A DNA stretch of 64,000 nt from Geothermobacter ehrlichii (GCF_008124615.1 NZ_VNIB01000002.1:62001-126000); one strand, 5' to 3'. Positions 30,514 through 39,794 are shown, numbered from the stretch's first letter. The notes: a model not told the origin generated them from the letters alone. Translations and numbers: made by a program.

Positions 30514-31821
30514 ATGGTTCAAGTCATGAATACGACCGAAACGATTCAGCCGGCACGCCGGATCGCCGGCGAGATCGAGGTGCCGGGCGACAAGTCGATC
30601 TCGCACCGTTCCGTCATGTTCGGCGCCCTGGCCCGGGGCCGCACCCTTGTCACCGGATTTCTCCAGGGCGAGGACAACTACGCCACCCTCAATGCCTTTC
30701 GCATGATGGGGGTCTCTATCTGCGAATGCGGTGAGGGTCGGCTGGAGATCGACGGCGCCGGACTCGATGGACTGAGGGAGCCGGCCGATGTTCTCGACTG
30801 CGGCAATTCCGGCACTACCATGCGCCTGATGGCCGGGCTGCTCTCCGGCCAGAACTTCTTTGCCGTTCTCACCGGCGACCAGTACCTGCGCCGGCGTCCC
30901 ATGCGTCGGGTGACCGTGCCGCTGCGGCAGATGGGGGCCCGCATCCAGGGGCGGGAAGACGGCGAAAAGGCGCCGCTCGCCATTCAGGGCGGTCCTTTGT
31001 CCGGCATTGCCTGGAATTCGCCTGTTGCCAGCGCACAGGTCAAGTCGGCTCTGCTGCTCGCCGGCCTTTACGCCGAGGGCCCGACCACGGTTTTCGAGCC
31101 GCACCTGTCGCGGGACCACAGCGAGCGGATGCTGTCCCATTTCGGCGCCCGGGTCGAAAGGCTGGAAAACGGGGTGCGCATCGAACCCCGACCCGATTTG
31201 CGGGGAGGCGAGATCGCCGTTCCCGGCGACATCTCCTCGGCCGCCTTTCTCATCGTGGCGGCGCTGATCGTCCCCGGCAGCGAGCTGCTGATCCGCAACG
31301 TCGGTGTCAACCCGACGCGCAGCGGCATCATCGACATCCTCCAGGCCATGGGGGGGGATCTGAAACTCGAAAATTTCCGGGAGCGCTCGGGCGAGCCGGT
31401 CGCCGACCTGCTGGTCAGGCACAGCCGCCTCGAGGGGATAGAAATCGGTGGTGAGCTGATTCCGCGGGCCATTGACGAGCTGCCGGTGGTCAGTGTAGCC
31501 GCCGCTTTCGCCGAGGGCGAAACCCTGATCCGCGACGCCCGGGAGCTGCGGGTCAAGGAGACCGACCGGATTGCCGCCATGGTCAGCGAACTGGACCGGA
31601 TCGGCGCCGAAGTCGAGGCTCTGGAGGATGGCATGCGCATCGTCGGCTGCGAGCAGCTCGCCGGCGGCGAGGTCGATTCCTGGGGGGATCACCGGATTGC
31701 CATGAGCATGGCCGTAGCCGGCTTGCGCTGCCGCGAGCCGCTGTCCATCGGCAACACGGCCTGTACCCGCACTTCTTTCCCCGGTTTCTGGGACCTGCTG
31801 CGGAAGGTCAGCCATGACTGA
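30514..31821 (+). CDS. aroA: 3-phosphoshikimate 1-carboxyvinyltransferase (EPSP synthase)
   Basis: 435 residues from ATG 30514; ATG 30526 four codons later is an equal alternative, since neither has a clear ribosome site. IEVPGDKSISHRSVMFGALARG, the LDCGNSGTTMRLMAGLL loop and RVKETDRI (here LRVKETDRIAAM) are diagnostic. The enzyme makes EPSP from shikimate-3-phosphate and PEP. It supplies the chorismate consumed by PheA and TyrA just upstream. It overlaps cmk by 8 bases. Confidence 0.95.
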   Translation: MVQVMNTTETIQPARRIAGEIEVPGDKSISHRSVMFGALARGRTLVTGFLQGEDNYATLNAFRMMGVSICECGEGRLEIDGAGLDGLREPADVLDCGNSGTTMRLMAGLLSGQNFFAVLTGDQYLRRRPMRRVTVPLRQMGARIQGREDGEKAPLAIQGGPLSGIAWNSPVASAQVKSALLLAGLYAEGPTTVFEPHLSRDHSERMLSHFGARVERLENGVRIEPRPDLRGGEIAVPGDISSAAFLIVAALIVPGSELLIRNVGVNPTRSGIIDILQAMGGDLKLENFRERSGEPVADLLVRHSRLEGIEIGGELIPRAIDELPVVSVAAAFAEGETLIRDARELRVKETDRIAAMVSELDRIGAEVEALEDGMRIVGCEQLAGGEVDSWGDHRIAMSMAVAGLRCREPLSIGNTACTRTSFPGFWDLLRKVSHD

Positions 31822-32539
31822 GGTGCGACGGGAACTGATCATCGCCATCGACGGTCCGTCCGGTTCCGGCAAGAGCACGCTGAGCCGGCTGCTGGCTGAG
31901 CGTCTCGGCTACCTGAATATCGACACCGGAGCGATGTACCGCTCGGTGGCCCTGGCGGCCAGCCGGGCCGGCATCGATCCCGGAGAGGAAGAGCGGTTGG
32001 CGGCCTTGTGCGCCGGTCTCGACATCCGCTTCCGGCAGAACGGCGACGGCGGGCTTCGTGTCCTGCTGAACGGTGAGGATGTCAGCGGCCCGATCCGGCA
32101 GCCCGCCATCAGCCGGCTGACTCCCCGGATCGCCAGCGTGCCCGCCGTCCGCGAGGCCTTGGTTGCCCAGCAGCGCCGTCTGGGCGCCGAGGGCGGTGTG
32201 GTGCTCGAGGGGAGGGACATCGGCAGTGTGGTCTTCCCCGATGCCGATATCAAGTTCTATCTTTTCGCTTCCGCCGAAGAGCGGGGCAGGCGCCGCTGGC
32301 TCGAACTGAAGGCGAAAGGATTCGAAGTCGAGCTCGATCAGACCATTCGCGAGGTCGAAGAGCGGGACCGCACCGACATGGAACGTGAGGTCGCGCCGCT
32401 GATCCGGCCCGAAGACGCCGTCGATATCGACACCGGCGGGCTGTCGATCGACGAGGTTCTCGAGCGCCTGCTGGCCGCGGTCGAGACCATCCGGAGACGC
32501 CGGGGGCTGCCCCCGATTAAGGAGTCGTGTCATGCCTGA
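31814..32539 (+). CDS. cmk: Cytidylate kinase
   Basis: 241 residues. P-loop GPSGSGKST is at about residues 14-22. NIDTGAMYRSVAL and EGRDIGSVVFPDA are CMP-kinase signatures, and the LID region contains RRRWLELKAKG with EVEERDRTDMER. It phosphorylates CMP and dCMP. It lies in the widely conserved aroA-cmk-ispH-rpsA order, overlapping both neighbours (8 bases at each end). Confidence 0.96.
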   Translation: MTEVRRELIIAIDGPSGSGKSTLSRLLAERLGYLNIDTGAMYRSVALAASRAGIDPGEEERLAALCAGLDIRFRQNGDGGLRVLLNGEDVSGPIRQPAISRLTPRIASVPAVREALVAQQRRLGAEGGVVLEGRDIGSVVFPDADIKFYLFASAEERGRRRWLELKAKGFEVELDQTIREVEERDRTDMEREVAPLIRPEDAVDIDTGGLSIDEVLERLLAAVETIRRRRGLPPIKESCHA

Positions 32540-33377
32540 AATACTGTTGGCCAAAAGCGCCGGTTACTGTTTCGGTGTCAAACGAGCCACCCAGATGGCT
32601 TTTGAGGCGGCCGACGAGCATGAGGATATCTGTTCGCTGGGGCCGATCATCCATTCGCCGCAACTGGTGAAAAGGCTCGAGGGGCAGGGGGTTCGGGTCG
32701 TCGACGCAGTGGGGGCGGTCGAAAACGAAGCGGTCATCATCCGCTCGCACGGAATTACCGCCGGCGAACTCGACGAGCTGAAAAAGAAGCAGGTCACCAT
32801 CGTCGACGCCACCTGCCCCTTCGTCAAGAAGGCGCAGGAACATGCGGCGCGTCTGAACGGCGAGGGATACCACCTGGTGCTGGTCGGCGAGGAGGAGCAC
32901 CCCGAAGTCCAGGGCATCATCTCCTACGCCGAAAAGGATCGTGTCCATGTCGTCGCCAATGTCGAGCAGGCGGAAGCCCTGCCACGTTTCAGCAGGTTGG
33001 CGGTCATCGCTCAGACGACGCAGGCCTTCGACAACTTCCGTGACATCATCGCCGTCTGCCTGACCAAGGCCCGGGAGTTGCGCGTCTACAATACCATTTG
33101 CGACGCCACCTCGGTCCGGCAGAAAGAGGCCAGGGACATTGCCTCCCGGGTCGAACTGATGCTGGTGGTCGGTGGCTACAACAGCGCCAACACCACCCGG
33201 CTTGCCGCCATCTGCCGGGAGATCCAGCCCCGGACCCACCATGTCGAGACAGCGGACGATCTCGATCCCGCCTGGTTCGCCGGTGTCGTACGGGTCGGCG
33301 TCACCGCAGGGGCCTCGACGCCCGACTGGCTGATCGAGCAGGTGCTGGAGCGGATTGAAGAAGTCGGCGAAAAATAG
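32532..33377 (+). CDS. ispH: 4-hydroxy-3-methylbut-2-enyl diphosphate reductase
   Basis: 281 residues. It performs the last step of the MEP isoprenoid pathway with a [4Fe-4S] cluster. The three cluster Cys are visible at 13 (AGYCFGV), 95 (VDATCPFV) and 190 (NTICDAT). His41, His73 and His123 sit in the expected substrate-binding motifs (IIHSP, RSHG, EEHPEV). AAGGAG upstream of ATG 32532, inside the end of cmk, supports the start. There is no S1 fusion; rpsA is separate. Confidence 0.96.
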   Translation: MPEILLAKSAGYCFGVKRATQMAFEAADEHEDICSLGPIIHSPQLVKRLEGQGVRVVDAVGAVENEAVIIRSHGITAGELDELKKKQVTIVDATCPFVKKAQEHAARLNGEGYHLVLVGEEEHPEVQGIISYAEKDRVHVVANVEQAEALPRFSRLAVIAQTTQAFDNFRDIIAVCLTKARELRVYNTICDATSVRQKEARDIASRVELMLVVGGYNSANTTRLAAICREIQPRTHHVETADDLDPAWFAGVVRVGVTAGASTPDWLIEQVLERIEEVGEK

Positions 33378-33387
33378 ATAATTCTAT

Positions 33388-33416
33388 TTGTTTTTTATTT
33401 GGCCATGTGCTAATTT
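33388..33416 (+). promoter_or_regulatory. Promoter candidate for rpsA
   Basis: TTGTTT at 33388-33393, 17-base spacer, TAATTT at 33411-33416 with an extended TGC in front. The 115-base gap before rpsA is markedly AT-rich here, as expected for a strong ribosomal promoter in a GC-rich genome. Confidence 0.5.
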
Positions 33417-33492
33417 CACGATTTCCGGGGGGCGTTTTCGGCGCATCCGGACTGCCGATGAGGCAGAACATCCTTAGGGGGTAACTGGGTTA

Positions 33493-35241
33493 ATGGTGGA
33501 TAACAACGAACTGACCAACCAAGAAAACGAACTGCTCGAAAACGAAGAGGTGGAAGACACCGAGGAGATGGAGAGCTTTGCCGAGCTCTTTGAAAACAGC
33601 CTGAAAGACAGGGAGATCCGGCGCGGCAATGTCGTGCAGGGGACTGTCGTTCAGATCAATTCCGATTCCGTCATCGTCGATGTCGGCGGCAAATCGGAGG
33701 GCGTCATCAGCATCAGCGAATTTGCCGGCGAAGATGGTGAGATCGATATCAAGGTCGGTGATACTTTCGATGTCATGATCGAAAGTACCGAGAACGAGGC
33801 TGGTCTGATCAGTCTCTCGAAGGAGAAGGCCGACCGGCAGAAGGTCTGGGCCACTCTGGAAGAGGGGGCAGTCGTCGAGGGTCGCATCGCGTCCCGGATC
33901 AAGGGCGGACTGACCGTCGACATCGGGGTCAACGCCTTCCTGCCCGGTTCGCAGGTCGACTTGCGTCCGGTGCGCAATCTCGACAAGCTGATCGGCGAAA
34001 CCTTCCAGTTCAAGATCATCAAGCTGAACAAGCGGCGGGGCAATATCGTTCTGTCGCGCCGGGTGCTGCTCGAGGAGGAGCGTGCCAGCCTGCGGGAAGA
34101 GACGCTGAAGGTGCTCGAGGAAGGCAAGGTGATGGAAGGCGTGGTCAAGAACCTGACCGACTACGGCGCCTTTATCGACCTTGGCGGCATCGACGGCCTG
34201 CTTCATATCACCGACATGTCCTGGGGACGGGTCAATCATCCCTCCGACATCCTCGCCGTCGGTGACAAGATCAACGTCAAAATTCTCAAGTACGACCAGG
34301 AGAAGGAGCGGGTCTCCCTCGGCCTGAAGCAGATTACGCCCGATCCCTGGCTGTCGGTTGCCGACAAGTACGAGATCGGCGCGAAAGTAGGCGGCAAGGT
34401 CGTCAGCCTGACCGATTACGGTGCCTTCGTCGAGCTCGAGGAAGGCGTCGAGGGCCTGATTCACGTTTCGGAGATGAGCTGGACCAAGCGGGTCAAGCAT
34501 CCTAACAAGATCCTCAGCGTCGGCGATGAGGTCGAGTCGGTGGTTCTGGCCGTCGACACCGAAAACCGCCGCATTTCCCTCGGCCTGAAGCAGGTCGAAC
34601 CCAACCCCTGGGATGTGGTCGGCGAGAAATTTCCGGCCGGTACCATCATCGAGGGACAGGTCAAGAATATCACCGATTTCGGTATTTTCGTCGGCGTCGA
34701 TGAGGGCATCGACGGCCTGGTGCACATTTCCGATCTCTCTTGGACCAAGCGGGTCAAGCATCCCTCCGAACTTTACAAGAAGGGGGACGTTGTCAAGGCG
34801 GTTGTGCTCAGCATCGACCGCGAGAACGAGCGTTTCTCTCTCGGCATCAAGCAGCTGGTACCCGATCCGTGGACCGAGATTCCGCAGCGTTACTCTCCGG
34901 GGACCATCATCAAGGGCAAGGTGACCTCGGTAACCGATTTCGGCATCTTCCTGGAGCTTGAGGAAGGGATCGAAGGCCTGATTCACGTGTCCGAAATCAG
35001 CCACGAGAAGGTCGATACCCCGAAGAGCTTCGCCCAGGTCGGCGACGAGCTGGAAGCCTGCGTGCTCAACGTCGACACCCAAGATCGCAAGATTGCCCTT
35101 TCGATCAAGCAGCTCGACGAGCAGAAGCAGAAGGCCCAGATCAACGAACTGATCGGCGCCGAAAAGAGCGCCACCTCGAACCTCGGGGAACTTCTGCAGG
35201 GTGCTTTCGGCAAGGCCGGGGCCAAAGACAAGAAAGACTGA
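33493..35241 (+). CDS. rpsA: 30S ribosomal protein S1
   Basis: 582 residues with six S1 RNA-binding domains after an acidic N-terminal segment (ELLENEEVEDTEEMESF). Repeated units such as VTDYGAFVELEEGVEGLIHVSEMSW and KHP...VGDEVE recur about every 86 residues; the last domain begins near residue 470. S1 brings mRNA to the 30S subunit. Length exceeds the E. coli form because of the acidic head and a C-terminal Gln/Lys-rich tail. It ends in a strong terminator. Confidence 0.97.
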   Translation: MVDNNELTNQENELLENEEVEDTEEMESFAELFENSLKDREIRRGNVVQGTVVQINSDSVIVDVGGKSEGVISISEFAGEDGEIDIKVGDTFDVMIESTENEAGLISLSKEKADRQKVWATLEEGAVVEGRIASRIKGGLTVDIGVNAFLPGSQVDLRPVRNLDKLIGETFQFKIIKLNKRRGNIVLSRRVLLEEERASLREETLKVLEEGKVMEGVVKNLTDYGAFIDLGGIDGLLHITDMSWGRVNHPSDILAVGDKINVKILKYDQEKERVSLGLKQITPDPWLSVADKYEIGAKVGGKVVSLTDYGAFVELEEGVEGLIHVSEMSWTKRVKHPNKILSVGDEVESVVLAVDTENRRISLGLKQVEPNPWDVVGEKFPAGTIIEGQVKNITDFGIFVGVDEGIDGLVHISDLSWTKRVKHPSELYKKGDVVKAVVLSIDRENERFSLGIKQLVPDPWTEIPQRYSPGTIIKGKVTSVTDFGIFLELEEGIEGLIHVSEISHEKVDTPKSFAQVGDELEACVLNVDTQDRKIALSIKQLDEQKQKAQINELIGAEKSATSNLGELLQGAFGKAGAKDKKD

Positions 35242-35253
35242 TAAACCATCTGT

Positions 35254-35294
35254 GGGGGGACCGGTTGTACAGGGACCGGTCCCCCCGTCTCTTT
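35254..35294 (+). terminator. Intrinsic terminator of rpsA
   Basis: Perfect 12-bp stem: GGGGGGACCGGT (35254-35265) and ACCGGTCCCCCC (35275-35286) with a 9-base loop, then GTCTCTTTT. It lies 13 bases after the rpsA stop. Confidence 0.85.
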
Positions 35295-35388
35295 TCGGTC
35301 GGGCCATCAGCCAGGGAACGGCCGAATTCTACGCCATGAAAAACCTCGACAGGATGCCGAAGCGGCGGCTTCGGCGCGGGGAGCCGGT

Positions 35389-36276
35389 ATGAGAAAACAT
35401 CCGTTTTTGATGGCGCTACTCCTGGTCGGGTCTGTCTTTGCCTTCTTTTTCGTTTCCGTCGTGGTGCTAGCCATGGTCTTCGGTCGGCCGACCGCCTTTC
35501 ACGTTGGCGAGAAGGTTGCCGTGGTTGAAATTCAGGGAGTCATCTCCTCGTCTCGCGACATCATGGAGGAGCTGGTCGACTATCGGGAGAACCCGACGGT
35601 CAAGGCGGTGGTGCTGCGCATCAATTCCCCCGGTGGTGCTGTAGGCCCGGCACAGGAAATCTACGAAGAAGTCGGCAAACTGGCCAAGGTCAAGCCGGTT
35701 GTGGTGTCGATGGGAGCGGTAGCTGCTTCGGGCGGCTATTATGTCGCCGTGCCTGCCAGCCGCATTCTGGCCAATCCGGGTACGCTGACAGGGAGCATCG
35801 GCGTCATCATGCAGTTCACCAACATCGAGGAACTGCTGGCCAAGATAGGGCTGAAGAGTCAGGTGGTCAAAAGCGGAGCCCACAAGGACATCGGTTCGGT
35901 GACCCGGCCGATGACCGAGCAGGAGAGGGAGATTCTGCAACAGCTGATCGACGATGTGCACCAGCAGTTCGTCACGGCCATCGCCGAAGGTCGCAAGATG
36001 GATCTGAAGCGGGTCAAGGAGCTGGCCGATGGGCGGATCTATACCGGTCGGCAGGCGCTCAAGATCGGCCTTGTCGACGAACTCGGCAATCTGCAGGACG
36101 CCGTGGCGCTGGCCGGCAAGATGGGCGGCATCCAGGGACGGCCGCAGGTGATCTATCCCGCGTCCGATCGGCCCGGTTTGCTGCGCTATCTGCTCGAGGA
36201 AGGAAGGACACAGCTCGGTCAGGTCCTGAACGGGAAGGAACTGTCCGGACTCAAGTTTCTCTGGACTGGATTTTGA
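35389..36276 (+). CDS. sppA: Signal peptide peptidase SppA, short form
   Basis: 295 residues. TM helix at about 8-30, then a ClpP-like serine protease domain. Ser114 in VAASGGYY and Lys166 in SGAHKDIGS form the Ser/Lys dyad with the 52-residue spacing of the Bacillus enzyme. RINSPGGAVGPAQEIY and GTLTGSIGVIM are further motifs. It degrades cleaved signal peptides in the membrane. A GGGGAG site precedes the ATG. ihfB follows 13 bases later. Confidence 0.94.
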   Translation: MRKHPFLMALLLVGSVFAFFFVSVVVLAMVFGRPTAFHVGEKVAVVEIQGVISSSRDIMEELVDYRENPTVKAVVLRINSPGGAVGPAQEIYEEVGKLAKVKPVVVSMGAVAASGGYYVAVPASRILANPGTLTGSIGVIMQFTNIEELLAKIGLKSQVVKSGAHKDIGSVTRPMTEQEREILQQLIDDVHQQFVTAIAEGRKMDLKRVKELADGRIYTGRQALKIGLVDELGNLQDAVALAGKMGGIQGRPQVIYPASDRPGLLRYLLEEGRTQLGQVLNGKELSGLKFLWTGF

Positions 36277-36289
36277 TCAGGAGGTAGGC

Positions 36290-36583
36290 ATGACCAAGAG
36301 TGAACTGATTGAAAAACTCTCCTACAATGCCGGGGGACTGAACAAGAAGGAAGCCGAGGTCGTGGTCAACACGATTTTCGAGAGTATCGGCAACGCCCTG
36401 GCCCAGGGAGATCGGGTCGAAATTCGCGGCTTCGGGTCGTTCACTGTCCGTGAGCGCGAAGCGCGTCAGGCCCGCAATCCCAAAAGCGGCGAAATCGTCT
36501 CTATCCCGGCCAAGAAAACGCCTTTTTTCAAGACGGGCAAGGAGTTGCGTGCCCGGGTCAACAACGGCAACGGCGCTTCCTGA
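36290..36583 (+). CDS. ihfB: Integration host factor beta subunit-like DNA-binding protein
   Basis: 97 residues of the HU/IHF family. MTKSELIEKL, VEIRGFGSFTVRERE and ARNPKSGEIVSIPAKKTPFFKTGKELR resemble IHF-beta more than HU. The Pro that intercalates and bends DNA is in RNPKSG. It functions as a nucleoid and promoter architecture protein, often with Sigma54 promoters, and one such promoter candidate lies at 57.7 kb. AGGAGG precedes the ATG and a terminator follows. Confidence 0.9.
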   Translation: MTKSELIEKLSYNAGGLNKKEAEVVVNTIFESIGNALAQGDRVEIRGFGSFTVREREARQARNPKSGEIVSIPAKKTPFFKTGKELRARVNNGNGAS

Positions 36584-36615
36584 ACGGGAAGCGGTTCCCC
36601 CTGCAAGAACGAACG

Positions 36616-36646
36616 AAAGGCTCCGCGATTTCATCGCGGGGCCTTT
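36616..36646 (+). terminator. Intrinsic terminator of sppA-ihfB
   Basis: AAAGGC-T-CCGCGAT pairs with ATCGCGG-G-GCCTTTT (36616-36646) around a TTC loop. The T run is short (four), but the stem is stable and the location is 33 bases after ihfB. Confidence 0.75.
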
Positions 36647-36842
36647 TGCCGCAAGGTCGATCCGGGATGCCGGTCGCGGTTTCAGGCATGAACCCCTTTT
36701 TTCGTATCCGACTGGGCCGGCGGCCTGCTTCAGGCTTCCCGCTCCCGGGCGGGCTTGCTCACCACATGCCGACGCGGCCTGGGTCAAACTGTCTGTTGGT
36801 CATGACTGGAAACCGGCGTGCCGTGCATCCCAGAAACCTGGA
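36647..36842. other. Intergenic stretch without recognised features
   Basis: This is the middle of the 325-base gap between ihfB and the RluA-family gene. I find no gene with a ribosome site, no tRNA-like fold and no repeat. Its ends hold the ihfB terminator and the next promoter. Confidence 0.5.
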
Positions 36843-36871
36843 TTGATCTCTCCTTTCCTTTAATCTAGCAT
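36843..36871 (+). promoter_or_regulatory. Promoter candidate for the RluA-family gene and lgt
   Basis: TTGATC at 36843-36848, 17-base spacer, TAGCAT at 36866-36871, 38 bases before the GTG start. Confidence 0.42.
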
Positions 36872-36908
36872 GGAAAACGCTCCTGTCAAAACGGGAGGAT
36901 GATCCACG

Positions 36909-37922
36909 GTGGCTCAAGAGGGAGACGGAGTTTTCCAGTTGCCTGTAGCAGGCCCGAAGCACTTGATTTTTCACGTTGACGAAGCTCATCACGGGCAGCG
37001 TCTCGATCGCTTTCTGACGGCGGTCTGTCCAGCCATCAGCCGAGGTGACTGGAAAAGAATCATCTCTGTCGGCGGAGTCCATCTCGACGGCCGGCGGATG
37101 AGCCAGTGCTCGCTGCCCATTGCCGCCGGCTGTTCGGTCGAGGTCTTCATCGACGGCCGGCCGCTGGAGAAGTGGCTGCCGACAGATGAGCAGATACTCT
37201 GGCGGGACGACTATCTGCTGGCCCTGAACAAGCCGGCCGGCATCGACTGCCAGCCGACTCCGGCCCGGTTCCAGGGAACGGTCTACCAGGGAGTGCTCGA
37301 TCTTCTGGGGCGCCGGCATCGCTTCGGCCGAAAGCCGGAGATCGGCATGGTCCAGCGCCTCGACCGCGACACCTCGGGGGTGATGGTTTTCAGTATCCAT
37401 CCCCGGGCGCACCGCGGACTGACCCGGCAGTTTTCGGAGCACAGCGCCCGCAAGTTCTACCTGGCCCTGGTTCATGGCCGGCCGGAGGTCGAGAACGGTG
37501 AATTTCGCTCCTGCCTGGCCCGCATCCGGGCGACGAATCTGGTGCGTTCCGTCGAAAGGGGAGGACGGCATGCCCACACCCGATACCGGGTTCTGCAATC
37601 GTCCGAGCAGGCTTCGCTGGTATTGGTCGAGCCGGTCACCGGCCGGTCCCATCAGATCCGGGCGCATTTCTCCGAGGCTGGCTGTCCCCTCGTTGGTGAC
37701 GTGAAATACGGCGGCGATCCTGCCCTGGCCGGCGTGGATCTGGCCGGCCACCTGCTGCATGCCTGGCGACTGGCGATAAACCATCCCGTGACCGGCGAGC
37801 CGATGGTACTGGCAGCGCCGCTGCCGGTTCTGTGGCGGCGACTGCTTGCATGTCTGGAGCTGGATTTGCCCGATGCATCGTCCGTCGGAGACATGGGGGG
37901 GCCGACTGTCGGTTCCGTCTGA
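36909..37922 (+). CDS. RluA-family pseudouridine synthase
   Basis: 337 residues. An S4-like RNA-binding segment (about 28-80: HGQRLDRFLTAVCPAISRGDWKR) precedes the catalytic domain. The catalytic Asp is in MVQRLDRDTSGVMVF. LNKPAGI and PVTGRSHQIRAHF are family motifs. It modifies rRNA or tRNA uridines; which of the RluA/RluC/RluD targets it acts on cannot be decided. The start is GTG 36909 behind GGGAGG; an ATG ten bases earlier is out of frame. lgt follows 40 bases later. Confidence 0.92.
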   Translation: MAQEGDGVFQLPVAGPKHLIFHVDEAHHGQRLDRFLTAVCPAISRGDWKRIISVGGVHLDGRRMSQCSLPIAAGCSVEVFIDGRPLEKWLPTDEQILWRDDYLLALNKPAGIDCQPTPARFQGTVYQGVLDLLGRRHRFGRKPEIGMVQRLDRDTSGVMVFSIHPRAHRGLTRQFSEHSARKFYLALVHGRPEVENGEFRSCLARIRATNLVRSVERGGRHAHTRYRVLQSSEQASLVLVEPVTGRSHQIRAHFSEAGCPLVGDVKYGGDPALAGVDLAGHLLHAWRLAINHPVTGEPMVLAAPLPVLWRRLLACLELDLPDASSVGDMGGPTVGSV

Positions 37923-37962
37923 ACGAACAGCTGTTACAGCCGGCCTGTCATCTGGAGTAAAC

Positions 37963-38745
37963 ATGCTGACCTACCCGAATTTCGATCCTGTCATCGTTCG
38001 CGTCGGGCCGCTGGCGATCCGCTGGTACGGCCTGATGTATCTCATCGGTTTTGCCGCCGCCTGGTTTCTGATCGGATTTCTGGCCCGGAAACGGCAGCTC
38101 GATCTGACCGGAGACCGTCTGTCCGATCTCCTTTTTCACGGGGTGCTGGGCGTGATTCTCGGCGGCCGGATCGGTTACGTGATTTTCTACAATTTCGGAT
38201 ACTTCGTTCGCCATCCGCTCGAAATTTTCGCCGTCTGGCAGGGGGGGATGAGTTTTCACGGCGGACTGATCGGCGTGACGCTGGCCGGGCTATGGTTCTG
38301 CCGCAAAAACAGGCTGCCGCCGATGCTGACCGCCGATATCATTGCCACCAGTGCCACCATCGGGCTCGGTCTCGGTCGGCTGGGGAATTTCATCAATGGG
38401 GAGCTCTGGGGCCGGGTGACCGATGTCCCCTGGGGCATGGTCTTTCCGCAGGCCGGTCTGATGCCGCGTCATCCGAGCCAGCTCTACGAACTGGCTCTGG
38501 AGGGCGTCGTGCTCTTTCTGATTCTCTTCTGGCTGAATATGCGGCAGGTGTGGGAGGGGATCCCCTTTTTCACCTTCTTCCTCGGTTACGGCGTTTTCCG
38601 TTTCATCGTCGAGTTCTTTCGTCAGCCCGATCCGCAGCTCGGTTTCCTCTGGGGAGGAGCGACCATGGGACAGCTTCTCTCCCTGCCGATGGTGATTTTC
38701 GGCCTGGGCGGTCTGTGCTGGGTTTTCAAAAGGAGGGGCGGTTGA
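37963..38745 (+). CDS. lgt: Prolipoprotein diacylglyceryl transferase
   Basis: 260 residues with seven membrane helices. RWYGLMYLIGF, the MSFHGGLIG loop and the signature GLGRLGNFINGELWGR are present, followed by HPSQLYE. It attaches diacylglycerol from phosphatidylglycerol to the lipobox Cys of prolipoproteins, several of which are encoded in this window. The upstream in-frame extension to 37846 overlaps the previous gene and is not used; ATG 37963 has TGGAG in front. It shares its stop with the HAD gene start (TGATG). Confidence 0.96.
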   Translation: MLTYPNFDPVIVRVGPLAIRWYGLMYLIGFAAAWFLIGFLARKRQLDLTGDRLSDLLFHGVLGVILGGRIGYVIFYNFGYFVRHPLEIFAVWQGGMSFHGGLIGVTLAGLWFCRKNRLPPMLTADIIATSATIGLGLGRLGNFINGELWGRVTDVPWGMVFPQAGLMPRHPSQLYELALEGVVLFLILFWLNMRQVWEGIPFFTFFLGYGVFRFIVEFFRQPDPQLGFLWGGATMGQLLSLPMVIFGLGGLCWVFKRRGG

Positions 38746-39377
38746 TGCAGGTACGCGGTCTCGTCTACGACTGTGACGGGGTGCTGTTCGAAAGCCGCCG
38801 GGCCAACCTGGCCTATTACAACGCCATCCTGCAGGCATTCGGCCATGAGCCGGTGACCGAAGACCAGCAGGAGCTGGCCCGGCTCTGCCACACCGCCGAC
38901 AGCGCCACGGTTCTGCGGCGGCTGCTCGGTCCCGGGTTGGCCGAGCGGGCGCTGGAGATGGCCTCCCGGCTCGACTATCGCCAGTTCATCGGTTTCATGT
39001 CCCCCGAGCCGGGCATGGTCGATACACTGCGTACCCTGGCCCGGCGCCTTCCCTTGGCCGTGGCCACCAACCGGGGAGGCAGCATGCCGGCTATCCTGTG
39101 CCACTTCGAGCTCGAATCCTGTTTTTCGGCGGTGGTGACCAGTCGTGACGTGCAGCGACCCAAGCCGGCTCCCGACATGCTTCTGCTGGCGGCCGAACGG
39201 CTGGACGTGGCACCGCACAGTCTGCTCTTCGTCGGCGATTCCCATCTCGACCGCCAAGCTGCCGAAGCCGCCGGCATGCCTTTTGTCGCCTACGGCGGCG
39301 AGGTGACGGGAGACTGGACGGTCAATTCCCATCGCGAGCTGAGAGAGCTGGTGGATCGCGTCAGCGCAGATGCTTGA
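38745..39377 (+). CDS. HAD-superfamily phosphatase (phosphoglycolate phosphatase-like)
   Basis: 210 residues. HAD motif I is YDCDGVLFESR (nucleophile and acid Asp), motif II TNRGGS, motif III Lys in QRPKPAPDM, and motif IV VGDSHLDRQAA. The helical cap makes it a subclass IA enzyme similar to Gph or PpaX. The substrate is not determinable. It is translationally coupled to lgt, and its 3' end overlaps the convergent RsbW-like gene by 17 bases. Confidence 0.88.
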   Translation: MQVRGLVYDCDGVLFESRRANLAYYNAILQAFGHEPVTEDQQELARLCHTADSATVLRRLLGPGLAERALEMASRLDYRQFIGFMSPEPGMVDTLRTLARRLPLAVATNRGGSMPAILCHFELESCFSAVVTSRDVQRPKPAPDMLLLAAERLDVAPHSLLFVGDSHLDRQAAEAAGMPFVAYGGEVTGDWTVNSHRELRELVDRVSADA

Positions 39378-39780
39378 TCATTTCCAGGACATATCCGTCC
39401 TCGTGTTGCTGATAGTCGACCTCGTCCATGAGAGAACGGATGATATAGACACCCCGGCCGTGTTCGTCCAGCCGGCGGAATTCGTGATTGCCGAGGGCCG
39501 TCAGATCGAATCCTGATCCCTGATCGTAGACCCTGATGATCAGGCGGTCGTTTTTGACCCCTATGCAGACCCGGATCTCCTTCTCCGGATCGTCCTCGTT
39601 GGCATGCCGGATGGCGTTGGTGATCGCCTCGGTCAGGACCAGGTTGATGTGGTAGGCGAGCTCCTCCCTGTCCCCCCGGTAACTTCTGAGGGTATGGGCG
39701 ATATCTTCGCCGATCCTGCCGATCAGACCGAGATAGCGGGTCTGGTTGGGGACTCTGATATCGATCTTCAGCCGCTCCAT
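39361..39780 (-). CDS. RsbW/SpoIIAB-like ATP-binding anti-sigma (kinase) protein
   Basis: 139 residues, a lone GHKL ATPase domain. The N-box is LVLTEAITNAIRHAN (about 47-61), the G1 box DQGSGFD and the G2 box GRGVYIIRSLMDEV. Such proteins phosphorylate a STAS antagonist and sequester a partner until the antagonist is dephosphorylated. The STAS gene is directly upstream, and the phosphatase is upstream of that. No sigma factor gene is adjacent, so the sequestered partner may be something else. It is the last gene of the four-gene operon. Confidence 0.92.
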   Translation of the reverse strand: MERLKIDIRVPNQTRYLGLIGRIGEDIAHTLRSYRGDREELAYHINLVLTEAITNAIRHANEDDPEKEIRVCIGVKNDRLIIRVYDQGSGFDLTALGNHEFRRLDEHGRGVYIIRSLMDEVDYQQHEDGYVLEMIKHLR

Positions 39781-39794
39781 GATTTCCAGGACGA

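Noticed and set aside
35336-35392. 18-codon frame overlapping the sppA start by ATGA
   Set aside because: It could be a leader peptide, but it has no ribosome site and a very basic arbitrary sequence; not enough support.
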